The notes under the pieces: model-generated
Seen by the model: the letters and a program-made list of their open reading frames with translations, nothing else
Database searches by the model: none
Told to the model about the DNA's origin: nothing
Position numbers and translations under genes: made by a program
Assembly: GCA_030683005.1 (NCBI GenBank)
Contig: JAUXMY010000014.1
Location: forward strand, 57,269-121,268
From: Caulobacter sp.
GTDB lineage: Bacteria > Pseudomonadota > Alphaproteobacteria > Caulobacterales > Caulobacteraceae
DNA: 64,000 nucleotides
Direction of reading: 5' to 3'
Part shown: positions 1-9,537 of the stretch, in pieces
Numbering within the stretch: the stretch's first letter is position 1
How the letters are laid out: every line of letters begins with the position of its first letter

Positions 1-2
1 CG

Positions 3-560
3 GGCTTCAGCCGCAAGGGCCCCGGGGCGGGCCAGGCCAGCTACTACTACAGCCTGCCGCAGATGGCGGTCAGCGGCGCGGTCACCCGGGACGGCAAGGC
101 GCAGAAGGTCACCGGCCGGGCCTGGCTGGACCGCGAATGGTCCTCGACCCTGCTGGACCCCGCCGCGGTCGGCTGGGACTGGGCCGGGATCAACCTGCCG
201 GGCGGCGCGGCCCTGACCGCCTTCCAGGTCCGGGATGCCGCGGGAAAGCCGGTCTGGGCCGGCGGATCCTGGCGGCGGGCCGATGGCCGGCTGACCACGC
301 TTGGCCCCGGCGATGTCAGCTTCCGGATGCTGAGGCGCTGGCGATCGCCCCGCACCGGGGCGCTCTATCCGGTGGAACAGGCGATCACGGTGCGGCTGCC
401 GGAAGGCGAGCGCACCCTGACGCTCAAGCCGCTGTTCGACGACCAGGAGCTGGACAGCCGCGCCGGCGGTGGCCCGGTCTACTGGGAGGGCGCGGTGTCG
501 GACGGCGACGCCCGGGGCTACCTGGAGCTGACCGGCTACTTCGAGAAACTGAGCCTCTGA
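3..560 (+). CDS. Lipocalin-like / carotenoid 1,2-hydratase (CrtC/AttH)-family protein, 5' truncated by window edge
   Basis: Frame is open to the window start (GFSRKGPGAGQASYYYSLPQMAVSG...); contains GRAWLDREWSS...GWDWAGINL...ALTAFQVR typical of AttH/CrtC-like proteins. Confidence 0.75.
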   Translation, partial: GFSRKGPGAGQASYYYSLPQMAVSGAVTRDGKAQKVTGRAWLDREWSSTLLDPAAVGWDWAGINLPGGAALTAFQVRDAAGKPVWAGGSWRRADGRLTTLGPGDVSFRMLRRWRSPRTGALYPVEQAITVRLPEGERTLTLKPLFDDQELDSRAGGGPVYWEGAVSDGDARGYLELTGYFEKLSL

Positions 561-914
561 CAAGGTCGCAGGAAGCGTGATCAGCGCGGGCCGGCCCCGA
601 CCCACGCCATGACGGACGGCTGCCCGCGTCCCGGTCGAGCCGGCGATCCGGTCCGGTTCAAGGAAACCTCGATCCGGAGGAGCTCGCCATGTCGCCGCCC
701 GGAGCGCGACTGCCAGGACTGTCTGACGGCGGGCAAATCGCCCGTCGATGCCTCTCCGCCCGGGTAAGCTGATGGCTCAGGCATCGAACCGGACACTCCG
801 GGCGCGGCCTTCTCACGCCTAAAGGATCCTTGAATCCGGAAGCCCGGGATCCGGCGCTGCCAGGGTCGTGGTTCTTCGGCTCCCGTCGGGTGGCAGCGCC
901 TGAAGCCAGCCCTG

Positions 915-947
915 AAAAAAATGGAGCCGCCGGTTCGCGGCGGCTCC
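915..947 (-). terminator. Rho-independent terminator of the TonB receptor gene
   Basis: Minus strand GGAGCCGCCG-CGAAC-CGGCGGCTCC followed by ATTTTTTT; perfect 10-bp stem. Confidence 0.85.
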
Positions 948-970
948 AGTGTCGTGCGCAGGGAAGCTGT

Positions 971-3910
971 CTAGAAACTCATCCGAAGGCCCAGGCGGAA
1001 GGTGCGGCCCAGCGGATCGGTGGTCATTGCGTCGTAGCCCTCGGGCAGCCGGGCCAGGGGCGGCTCCTGGTCGCTGATGTTGGTCACGGCCAGGGTCAGC
1101 TTCACGGCCCGCGGCAAGTCGATGACGGCGGCGAAGTCATGAAGCGTCGTCGCATCGATGTCGTACCCGACCGCGGTCTTTGCCCAGCGAGTGTCCAGAT
1201 AGCCGGAGCTATGGCGCATCGACCACCGCAGGTTCACGGGCCCGCGGTTGAAGTTGATGTAGGACTGGCTCTTCCACTCCGGGAGCGGGTGGGCGAGCGT
1301 GCCAGCGTTGAGCTTGCCGACAGCATCGAAGCCAGGAATGGCGAGACCGGCGACGCTGAAGGCGTCGAAGTCGTAGCTGAGGGTGCGGTTGGCTGCCGTG
1401 CCGATTGTCAACTCACCGCCGAAGATGTCGTCGAAGCGGTAGCTGGCGCGGATGTCGATGCCTCTGAAGGTCATCGACGGGCCGTTGATCCGCAGCAGCA
1501 TGACCTTGGCCAGGTTGGCCGCGCTGCAGGCGCCGTTGAACACGAAATGGTCGGCGAGGAACTGGGGATCGACAGTGGCGCAGTTGTTGGCCCCGCCGGC
1601 GCCGTTCGGGAAGACGGCGTTGACGATGGCGTTCTGCGGCTCGGTCGTAAGGATGTTTTCGATGTCGTAGCTGTAGAAGTCGATGCCCGCATCCAGACCG
1701 CCCGCCTGGACCAGCAGGCCGATCGTGTAGGTGCTGGCGGTTTCAGGCTCGAGATCGGGATTGCCCATGAGATCGAGCGCCGTCGCCCGGCCGAGGATGG
1801 TCGGGATCGAGGCCAGCGGGTTGGGCGCAAGCGCGGTCAGCGGCGGGGCCCTGAAGGTGGTGCTGGCCGACCCGCGGATCGCCAGCCAGTCAAGCAGCTG
1901 CAGCTTGGCGCGCACCTGGGGGTCAAACGTCCCGCCGCCCGCCGAGCCGTAGTCCTCGTAGCGCGCACCGAGGGTCACATCCAGGCGGTCAGTGACCGGC
2001 AGCGCCAGTTCGACGAAGCCGGCGTAGATGTCGGTCGTGATGTCGGTCGGCGCGAAGGCGGCCGAAAGACCGAGCGGAGTATAGGGGGTCGGCGTACAGA
2101 CATCGGCGCCGGGGATGTCCAGCGGCGAGTTCAGGCAGGGCACGCGCGTCCGGTCCGCGTACTCGGAGTCGGTCTCGTTGAACGCAATCCGCCGCCACTG
2201 GAAGCCGGCGGCCCAGCGGATGTCGCCGCCCGGCAGGGTTAGCGCACCCAGCGTGCCGTCGACGCCGATGTTGAACTCGGTGGTCTCGCTGGTGAGGAAC
2301 CGGGTCTGCGGGATCATCAGCCAGTCGGCCAGTTCCCGCGTATTGGCGACCGCCGGATTATAGCCGGGGTTACTCATCACACCGTTGATCGGCGCGCTCT
2401 GGATGGCGTTCGACATCGGGTTCAGCCACAGACAGCCAGGGCTGCCGGGCGCGGCGGTCTGCCAGTTGCAGCTCGGACCGCCCAGCCCCCTGAGCGCCAG
2501 CTCGATCTGCACCCCCGATGAGTCCCAGCCCTTCAGCTCGTGTTCGTTGCGACCGTATGTGAGGTCGGCGTACCAGTTGACGCTGGCGCCGATCGATCCG
2601 GTCAGACCGGCCGAGAAGCGATACTGCGTCTGGTCGCGGGTCTGATAGGCTGGCGTCGACGGCCCGCCGAAGAACGGGTTGCCGCCGAGCAGGTAGGGAC
2701 GCCACTGGCCGATCGGGATGAAGATGCCGGTCGACCCCGCCGGGAACTGCCCGGGGTTGGTGGCGGCGTAGGCCGCCAGGCCCGGGTTGTTGATCGGCAC
2801 GAACCAGTTGTTGAACAGTCGCGGCGTCGTTCCGGCGATGTAGCTGGCCGGATTGATGTTGCCCGGCAGCACCGTCTCGGTGATCGGCTTGGGCTGGTTG
2901 AACGACGGCGGATAGTGAACGATGGTCTCGGCGCTCGACCAGGATCCCTCCAGGTGCAGGTCGGTGGTCGGGGTGAGCGCGTAGTTGAACTCCCCGTACA
3001 GCTGGTAGGTGTCGGCGGGGGCCACCAGGTCCTGCCAGAGCTGGACGTTGCTGACGCAGAAGCCGACGAAAGGCTGGATCGCGCCCAGGGCGGAACAGCC
3101 GACATCCACCGCCCGCGCACCCGTGGCGGCCAGAACGCCGCCGGGCCCGATCGGACCGACCGGGGTGAACTGGGCAGGGTTGGTTGCGAAGTTCCAGCCG
3201 GCTTCCGGATTGACGCTGTAGGGGGGCGTCGACCAGGGCCGGTCCGCGACCCTCAGCTGGGCGCGCGACTGGTAGGCCGCCGAAAGCAGCACATTCCAGC
3301 CCTCGCCGACCCGGCCCCAGGTGGCGTCCAGGCTGTAGTCGCCGTCGGTGTCCTGGATCCAGGTGTAGTCGCCGCCGATCTCCAGTCCGTCGAAGTCCCG
3401 CTTGGTGATGAAGTTGACAACGCCGGTCATGGCGTCAGAGCCGTAGGTCGTGGAGGCGGCGTCCTTCAGGATCTCGATCCGGCCGACGGCCGACATGGGA
3501 ATGCTGCGGGTGTTGACGAACGAGCCGGACACCAACGGCATACGCCGACCGTTGAGCAGGACCAGGTTCCGCTCCGGGCTGAGGCCGCGCAGGTTTACGC
3601 TCTCCGAGCCCTCGAAGCCCTGCCCCTTGCCGGGCTGCGAGGAATTGGAGTTGCCGATCGAGCCGGCCGCCTCGGGCAGGGCGCGGATGATGTCCACCAG
3701 CGCCGGGGACCCCTGCGCCTCGAGCTCCTGCGAGGTGACGATGCGCAGCGGCAGGGCGTCGGCCTGGCGGGCGGTCAACAGGCGCGAGCCGGTGACGACA
3801 ACGGCGTCAACTTCAGGCGCTTCGGCCTCGGCGGCGATCGCCGGGCCTGACCAGGCCCCGGCGGCGATGGCGGCGGCGATCGCGGTGCCGCAAAGATAGG
3901 TCAGTCTCAT
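971..3910 (-). CDS. TonB-dependent receptor
   Basis: Signal peptide MRLTYLCGTAIAAAIAAGAWSGPAIA, plug domain (VVVTGSR..., NLRGLSPERNLVLLNGRRMP), C-terminal FRLGLRMSF; ORF track start (3991) is probably too early. Confidence 0.93.
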   Translation of the reverse strand: MRLTYLCGTAIAAAIAAGAWSGPAIAAEAEAPEVDAVVVTGSRLLTARQADALPLRIVTSQELEAQGSPALVDIIRALPEAAGSIGNSNSSQPGKGQGFEGSESVNLRGLSPERNLVLLNGRRMPLVSGSFVNTRSIPMSAVGRIEILKDAASTTYGSDAMTGVVNFITKRDFDGLEIGGDYTWIQDTDGDYSLDATWGRVGEGWNVLLSAAYQSRAQLRVADRPWSTPPYSVNPEAGWNFATNPAQFTPVGPIGPGGVLAATGARAVDVGCSALGAIQPFVGFCVSNVQLWQDLVAPADTYQLYGEFNYALTPTTDLHLEGSWSSAETIVHYPPSFNQPKPITETVLPGNINPASYIAGTTPRLFNNWFVPINNPGLAAYAATNPGQFPAGSTGIFIPIGQWRPYLLGGNPFFGGPSTPAYQTRDQTQYRFSAGLTGSIGASVNWYADLTYGRNEHELKGWDSSGVQIELALRGLGGPSCNWQTAAPGSPGCLWLNPMSNAIQSAPINGVMSNPGYNPAVANTRELADWLMIPQTRFLTSETTEFNIGVDGTLGALTLPGGDIRWAAGFQWRRIAFNETDSEYADRTRVPCLNSPLDIPGADVCTPTPYTPLGLSAAFAPTDITTDIYAGFVELALPVTDRLDVTLGARYEDYGSAGGGTFDPQVRAKLQLLDWLAIRGSASTTFRAPPLTALAPNPLASIPTILGRATALDLMGNPDLEPETASTYTIGLLVQAGGLDAGIDFYSYDIENILTTEPQNAIVNAVFPNGAGGANNCATVDPQFLADHFVFNGACSAANLAKVMLLRINGPSMTFRGIDIRASYRFDDIFGGELTIGTAANRTLSYDFDAFSVAGLAIPGFDAVGKLNAGTLAHPLPEWKSQSYINFNRGPVNLRWSMRHSSGYLDTRWAKTAVGYDIDATTLHDFAAVIDLPRAVKLTLAVTNISDQEPPLARLPEGYDAMTTDPLGRTFRLGLRMSF

Positions 3911-4159
3911 GGTGTTCCTCCCCCGGCCGGGACGCATTGTTCTGCTTTCTTGGCCGCGATTGATGGTCACGGCGCACGAGGCTGCGATCAAGGCGCCGAA
4001 CGCCGAGCAGGATCGGACTATTTATCTGATAATATTGAGTAATTCAGAGTTCGATCAGGTCGTTTTCGGAACGGATTAGCCGGTGAATCCGCGCACGGTC
4101 CGCGGCCTTCGCGCCCATGAATAGTGAGGGTCGGGATGATCGCTCGCTCAGGAGTTTCC

Positions 4160-6400
4160 GTGTCCAACCCAACACCCTGGCCAGGGAAGATCGGCCGCAC
4201 CTACAGAGAGTCCACGCCTTGGCTCGAGCCGCCGGTGCGGCCGTCGACGACGGGTCCGAACGTGGTGGTCATCGTGCTGGACGACGTCGGCTTCGCACAG
4301 CTCGGCTGCTACGGCTCGACCATAGAGACGCCGAACATCGACGCCCTGGCCGCCGGCGGCCGGCGCTATACCGGCTTTCACACCACCTCGATGTGTTCGC
4401 CCACGCGGGCGTCGCTGCTGACCGGCCGCAATCACCACGCCGTAGGCATGGGCATGATCGCCGACATGTGCACGGGCTTTCCCGGGTACCAGGGCCAGAT
4501 CGGCAAGGACTCGGCGACCCTGGCGGAGATGCTGCGTCCAGCGGGATACGGGACCTTCGCCGCCGGCAAGTGGCACCTGACCCGGGCCCGCGACATGACC
4601 GCCGCCGGACCGTTCGAGCAGTGGCCACTCGGTCGCGGCTTCGAGCGGTACTACGGCTTCCTCTATTCCCTGGTCGACCAGTGGCATCCGGAACTTGTCG
4701 CCGACAATCACTTCATCCCTGCGCCGGATCGCCCCGGCTACCACCTCAGCGAAGACCTGGTGGACCAGACCATCGGCATGATCCGCGACCAGCAGGCGGG
4801 ACGTCCGGACCAGCCGTTCTTCGCCTACCTCGCGTTCGGCGCCTGTCACTCGCCGCACCAGGCGCCGCGCCCCTTCATCGACAAGTACCGCGGCCGGTTC
4901 AACGAAGGCTGGGACGTAATGCGGGAGCGCTGGCACGCGCGGCAGGTCGCGCTGGGGGTGCTCCCGCCCGATGCCGTCCTCACCGGGATGAACTCCGGGG
5001 TGCGCCCCTGGGCCCACATGACCGATGACGAACGGCGGCTCTGCGCCCGCCACCAGGAGGTCTTCGCCGGCTTCCTTGACCACACCGACGCGCAGATCGG
5101 CCGTCTGACCGACTGGCTCAGGTCCCGGGACCTGCTCGACAACACCCTGCTGGTGCTCCTGTCCGACAATGGCGCGTCGGCCGAGGGCGGTCACTTCGGC
5201 GACGTGAACCTGCGCCGCTACATTCAGGTCCTCGAGGAACCGTTCGAGGAAAAGTTGGCCAAGATCGACGATCTGGGCAGCGACCGCCTCTGGAACAACT
5301 ACCCGGCCGGCTGGGGCCACGCGGGCAACACCCCGCTGAAGTGGTTCAAGATGCACACCCACGGCGGCGGCGTCCGCGATCCGCTGATCATCCACTGGCC
5401 GGCGCGGATTCCGGACGGGGGCCAGATCAGCCATCAGTTCTGCCACTGCTCGGACATTGTCCCCACGATCCTGGAAGCCTGCGGCGTGGCCGCCCCGGAA
5501 GCGCATCTGGGCGTATCACAGCAGCCGATCACCGGCGTGAGCTTGGCCTACACCTTTGAGGAGCCGCACGCCGCGACACGCAGGTCGCCCCAGTACTTCG
5601 AGCTGATGGGCCATCGCGGCATCTGGGCCGACGGCTGGAAAGCGGTCACCCACCATGTGGAGGGCGCCGACTTCGACGAGGACGTCTGGGAGCTCTACCA
5701 CCTCGACACCGACTTTTCCGAGGCCCGCGACCTGGCGGTCGAGCATCCCGAAAAGCTGCGAGAGCTCATCGCGCTGTGGTGGCGGGAGGCGGAGGCTAAC
5801 CACGTACTGCCGCTGGATGATCGCAACCGCGAGCGGATCGGGCTCACCTACTGGGGGCTGCCTCGCCGACGCTGGCGCTTCGAACAGGGAATGAACCGGG
5901 TCTCGGGCTACGCGGCGCCATCGGTGGCCAACCGCTCCTACCGGATCGTTGCCGATGTGGACCTGGCGCAGGATGCCGAAGGCGTAATCCTGTCCGTCGG
6001 CGGCCAGGCGGGCGGCTATGTGCTGTTCATCCAGGATGGCCGGCTTGTGCACGAGTATGTCGGCCCCGACCGGCGATGGACCCTCGAGTCGGCCGCGCCC
6101 CTGCCGCCGGGTCGGCGCCGGCTGGCGTTCGAGTTCCGCAAGACCGGCCGCTGCGAGGGCGTCGCGAGCCTGCTCTGCGACAACGCGGTTCTGGCCACAG
6201 GCGAGATGAAGGGCATGTGGCCGGCGGGGCCAACGGCCGGCGGCGTCTGCTGCGGCTATAACGAGGCCAGCCCTGTCAGCGATCGCTACGTACGTCCATA
6301 CGCCTTCACCGGCGTCATCCATGATGTCGTGGTTGAGGCCGCCGAGGACTACGTCGACGATCCGGCGCTCGCCGCGCACATGGCGCTGGCCGAAGACTGA
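4160..6400 (+). CDS. Arylsulfatase-family sulfatase with extra C-terminal beta-rich domain
   Basis: VVIVLDDVGFAQLGCYGS, formylglycine motif CSPTRASLLTGR, GKWHLT; GTG start at 4160 preceded by AGGAG (ATG at 4136 is an alternative). Confidence 0.92.
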   Translation: MSNPTPWPGKIGRTYRESTPWLEPPVRPSTTGPNVVVIVLDDVGFAQLGCYGSTIETPNIDALAAGGRRYTGFHTTSMCSPTRASLLTGRNHHAVGMGMIADMCTGFPGYQGQIGKDSATLAEMLRPAGYGTFAAGKWHLTRARDMTAAGPFEQWPLGRGFERYYGFLYSLVDQWHPELVADNHFIPAPDRPGYHLSEDLVDQTIGMIRDQQAGRPDQPFFAYLAFGACHSPHQAPRPFIDKYRGRFNEGWDVMRERWHARQVALGVLPPDAVLTGMNSGVRPWAHMTDDERRLCARHQEVFAGFLDHTDAQIGRLTDWLRSRDLLDNTLLVLLSDNGASAEGGHFGDVNLRRYIQVLEEPFEEKLAKIDDLGSDRLWNNYPAGWGHAGNTPLKWFKMHTHGGGVRDPLIIHWPARIPDGGQISHQFCHCSDIVPTILEACGVAAPEAHLGVSQQPITGVSLAYTFEEPHAATRRSPQYFELMGHRGIWADGWKAVTHHVEGADFDEDVWELYHLDTDFSEARDLAVEHPEKLRELIALWWREAEANHVLPLDDRNRERIGLTYWGLPRRRWRFEQGMNRVSGYAAPSVANRSYRIVADVDLAQDAEGVILSVGGQAGGYVLFIQDGRLVHEYVGPDRRWTLESAAPLPPGRRRLAFEFRKTGRCEGVASLLCDNAVLATGEMKGMWPAGPTAGGVCCGYNEASPVSDRYVRPYAFTGVIHDVVVEAAEDYVDDPALAAHMALAED

Positions 6401-6406
6401 TCCGCC

Positions 6407-7489
6407 CTAAGCGTCGCCGGATTTCGCGGCCAGGGCGCCCAGCGCCCTGGTCCGGAACTCGGTGGGCGTCAGGCCCGTCTCACGCTTGAAGGCCCGATTG
6501 AACGGGGCGAGCGACTGGAAGCCGCTGTCGATGGCGATCGTCGAGATCGGCACCGGCGCCTGCTCGGGATCAGCCAGCGCATCGCGCGCCTCGTCGATCC
6601 GCCATTGCCCGACGAAGGCGTTGAAGTTGCGATACCCCAGCCCCTGATTGAGCAGGCGCCGCAGCCGGTGTTCGGGCACCCGCAGCTGCTGGGCCAGGAA
6701 GGATATCCGCAGGTTCGGCGTGCGATAGAGCCGCTCGACCCGCATGAGCCGGTCAAGCTGGGCGGCCAGGGACTTTTCCGCCGACGTCAGCGGCGCGACC
6801 GGCTCGTTGCGGGACTGGCTGTTGGGGTGGGCGCTCTTGGCCTGGCCAAACAGTTCGGGTCCGGCCTGACCGAACACGATGATCCCGAGCAGGCTGCTGC
6901 CCAGAAGCGTGAAGGCGGCAAACAGCGATGGTTGGCGGGGCGCGAACGTGAACAGCTCCATGGTCTGCACGAACGCGACCCCGATCGAATAGAGGCTCGC
7001 GAAGATGTAGAGCGGCGTGACAATCAGCCGTCGCCGTTCAACCAGGTCGCTGCTCCAGCTGCGCACCACGATAACCAGCACATGGAACATCAGCCCGACG
7101 GTGATGAAATTGTGGAACAGCCAAAGCGGCCGGGCGACGTCCGGCGGACTGAGCTTGGCGACGATCGCGTTGATGAGCACCACGGCCAGCGGGATGATCT
7201 TCCGCCAGTCGAACCGACGCGACTCCTGAAAGAACTCGGTGACGAAGATCCAGGTCAGACTGGCCCCGATCACCGACGGCAGGTCGACCACCAGGTACCA
7301 CAGGCCCAGCGGGGCTACGGCCGGCGGGAACTGGGCGATCACATGCGCCATCTTTGAGACATAGCTGAGCGAGCCGCTGATGCGGCTGGGCGTCCGCAGC
7401 GATCGGGCGATCACGATCGCCGTCGCCAGGTACAGGCCGGCCGCGATGCCGCGAATGATGGTCTCAAGCAGCAGACTTGGCTCACTCAT
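6407..7489 (-). CDS. AraC-family regulator with N-terminal multi-pass membrane domain
   Basis: C-terminal HTH (FLAQQLRVPEHRLRRLLNQGLGYRNFNAFVGQWRIDEAR...ETGLTPTEFR); N-terminal half has several hydrophobic spans. Confidence 0.88.
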   Translation of the reverse strand: MSEPSLLLETIIRGIAAGLYLATAIVIARSLRTPSRISGSLSYVSKMAHVIAQFPPAVAPLGLWYLVVDLPSVIGASLTWIFVTEFFQESRRFDWRKIIPLAVVLINAIVAKLSPPDVARPLWLFHNFITVGLMFHVLVIVVRSWSSDLVERRRLIVTPLYIFASLYSIGVAFVQTMELFTFAPRQPSLFAAFTLLGSSLLGIIVFGQAGPELFGQAKSAHPNSQSRNEPVAPLTSAEKSLAAQLDRLMRVERLYRTPNLRISFLAQQLRVPEHRLRRLLNQGLGYRNFNAFVGQWRIDEARDALADPEQAPVPISTIAIDSGFQSLAPFNRAFKRETGLTPTEFRTRALGALAAKSGDA

Positions 7490-7896
7490 CCGGCGGTCGC
7501 CCCTTCCCCCGCCATCAGCGCCGGACTCTCTTTGACCCGGACCCGCGTTCCCGATGGCGTTTGGACCATGGGCGTCGGGCAGGCCGGCCGTCAATCGGCA
7601 CGGCCCGCGCTCCGGCGAGGGCCCGACAGGACGTTTGTTCGCATGTCGGAACCATGCGGCGCAGGAGCGCCGCACACAACCCGCCCCGTGGAGTTTACGA
7701 TGTTGTATTTTCAGATTTTTTCATAATTCGACAAGTCGATTTCGAAGCCGATCAGCCGCCTCCGGGAAACGGCTTGCATGCCCTCCCCGCCGCCAATCAT
7801 CTGGCCGCAACAGCCCGCCAAAGCCGTGCTTCAACGAAGCTCGGTTCGCCGCGCCCCTCTGATCAGGCTCAGCGCCAGGATCCCTTCGGACAGATC

Positions 7897-9516
7897 ATGC
7901 CGGACCAGTTTGACTTCATTATCGTCGGGGCGGGCTCGGCGGGCTGCGTGCTCGCCAATCGCCTGACCGAGTCCGGCAAACACCGAGTCCTGCTCCTGGA
8001 GGCGGGCGGCTCGCACAAGCGGCTGATGATCGACATGCCGGCCGGGCTTGGCCACGTCTTTTACGACCCCAAGGTCAACTGGTGCTACATGGCCGAGCCC
8101 GACCAGCAGATGGGCGGGCGCACCGATTTCTGGCCGCGAGGGCGGGTGCTGGGCGGATCCAGCTCCATCAACGGCATGGTCTACATCCGCGGCCAGCGCG
8201 AGGACTTCGACGACTGGGCCGCGCTCGGAAACATCGGCTGGGGCTTCGACGACGTCCTGCCCTACTTCCTTCGGTCGGAAGACAATGACCTGGGCGAGTC
8301 CGACCATCATGCCACAGGCGGGCCCTGGCAGATCTCCAGCATCAAGGGCCGTCAGTCGCCGGTGGTGGATCTGGCCATGGAGAGCGCCAGGGCGCTCGGC
8401 TACCCCGAGAACCCCGATTTCAACGGCCCCCGCCAGGACGGCGTGGGGCTCTACCAGTTCAGCATCCGGGACGGGCTGCGGACCAGCAACGCCCGCGCCT
8501 TCCTTGACCCGGCGATGAGCCGCCGGAACCTGACGGTCGTGACCAACGCGCAGACCCGGCGGATCCTGTTCGACGGCCGGCGGGCGATCGGCGTGGAATA
8601 CAGCCACAAGGGCCGCCTGGTGACCGCCCGAAGCCGGGCGGAGGTCCTGGTCGCCGCCGGATCGATCAACTCGCCGATGCTGCTGCAGCAGTCGGGCGTG
8701 GGGCCCGGCGGACTGCTGCAGCTGCACGGCATCCCGGTCGTCGCCGACAGCCCGGCGGTCGGCGAGAACCTGCAGGACCACGTCTTCACCGGCTTCTCCT
8801 ACAAGGTGAAGCTGCCGACGCTGAACGACACCTACAAGACGCTGCCCCGCCAGATCCTGGCCGGCATCCAGTGGGTGCTGACCCGCACCGGACCGCTGAG
8901 TCTGGGCATCAACCAGGGCGGCGCCTTCGTCAGCACCCGGCCCGGCGAAGCACGGCCCGACACCCAGCTCTATTTCTATCCGCTCAGCTTCGGGGCGGCG
9001 CCGGATGGCAAACCCAGGTCGCTGCATCCCCATCCGTTCAGCGGCATGACCATGAACGCCAGCCCCTGCCGGCCGGAGAGCCGCGGCCATATCCGCATCC
9101 GCTCCGCCGACCCGGGCGCGCCGCCGATCATCCATCGCAACTACCTGGCCACGCCCAATGACGTGCGGGTGATGGTCGACAGCCTGCGGATCATCGACAC
9201 CATCGCCCGCACCCGTCCGCTGGCCGACATCATCGAGTCGCCGGTCTATCCGCTCGGCGATCCGCCCACCGACGCCCAGCTCGAAACCTGGGCCCGCCAG
9301 ACCGGCCGCACGACCTATCACCCCACCAGCACCTGCATCATGGGCGTCGATCCCCGGACCTCGGTCGTCGATCCGCGCCTGAAGGTTCACGGAATCGAGG
9401 GCCTGCGGGTCATCGACGCCTCGATCATGCCGCTCATCGTCTCCGGCAACACCGCCGCCGCCGCCACCATGATCGGTGAAAAGGGCGCGGACCTCGTCCT
9501 CGCCGACCACGCCTAG
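7897..9516 (+). CDS. GMC-family FAD oxidoreductase (choline/alcohol dehydrogenase-like)
   Basis: MPDQFDFIIVGAGSAGCVLANRLTE, GGSSSINGMVYIRGQREDFDDW, C-terminal VIDASIMPLIVSGNTAAAATMIGEKGADLV. Confidence 0.93.
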   Translation: MPDQFDFIIVGAGSAGCVLANRLTESGKHRVLLLEAGGSHKRLMIDMPAGLGHVFYDPKVNWCYMAEPDQQMGGRTDFWPRGRVLGGSSSINGMVYIRGQREDFDDWAALGNIGWGFDDVLPYFLRSEDNDLGESDHHATGGPWQISSIKGRQSPVVDLAMESARALGYPENPDFNGPRQDGVGLYQFSIRDGLRTSNARAFLDPAMSRRNLTVVTNAQTRRILFDGRRAIGVEYSHKGRLVTARSRAEVLVAAGSINSPMLLQQSGVGPGGLLQLHGIPVVADSPAVGENLQDHVFTGFSYKVKLPTLNDTYKTLPRQILAGIQWVLTRTGPLSLGINQGGAFVSTRPGEARPDTQLYFYPLSFGAAPDGKPRSLHPHPFSGMTMNASPCRPESRGHIRIRSADPGAPPIIHRNYLATPNDVRVMVDSLRIIDTIARTRPLADIIESPVYPLGDPPTDAQLETWARQTGRTTYHPTSTCIMGVDPRTSVVDPRLKVHGIEGLRVIDASIMPLIVSGNTAAAATMIGEKGADLVLADHA

Positions 9517-9537
9517 CTCCCGTCAGGAACCTCCGAC

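Noticed and set aside
830-2242. 470-aa plus-strand ORF antisense to the TonB receptor
   Set aside because: Low-complexity G/R/V-rich translation with no family match; GC-frame shadow of the well-supported minus-strand gene. Same for 2540-3850 (+)
4148-5506. 452-aa minus-strand ORF antisense to the sulfatase
   Set aside because: Composition typical of high-GC antisense shadows (runs of VVE, GQ, RR); no recognisable domain. Same for 5516-6379 (-)
7831-9510. 559-aa minus-strand ORF antisense to the GMC oxidoreductase
   Set aside because: Shadow ORF; the plus-strand gene has clear catalytic motifs
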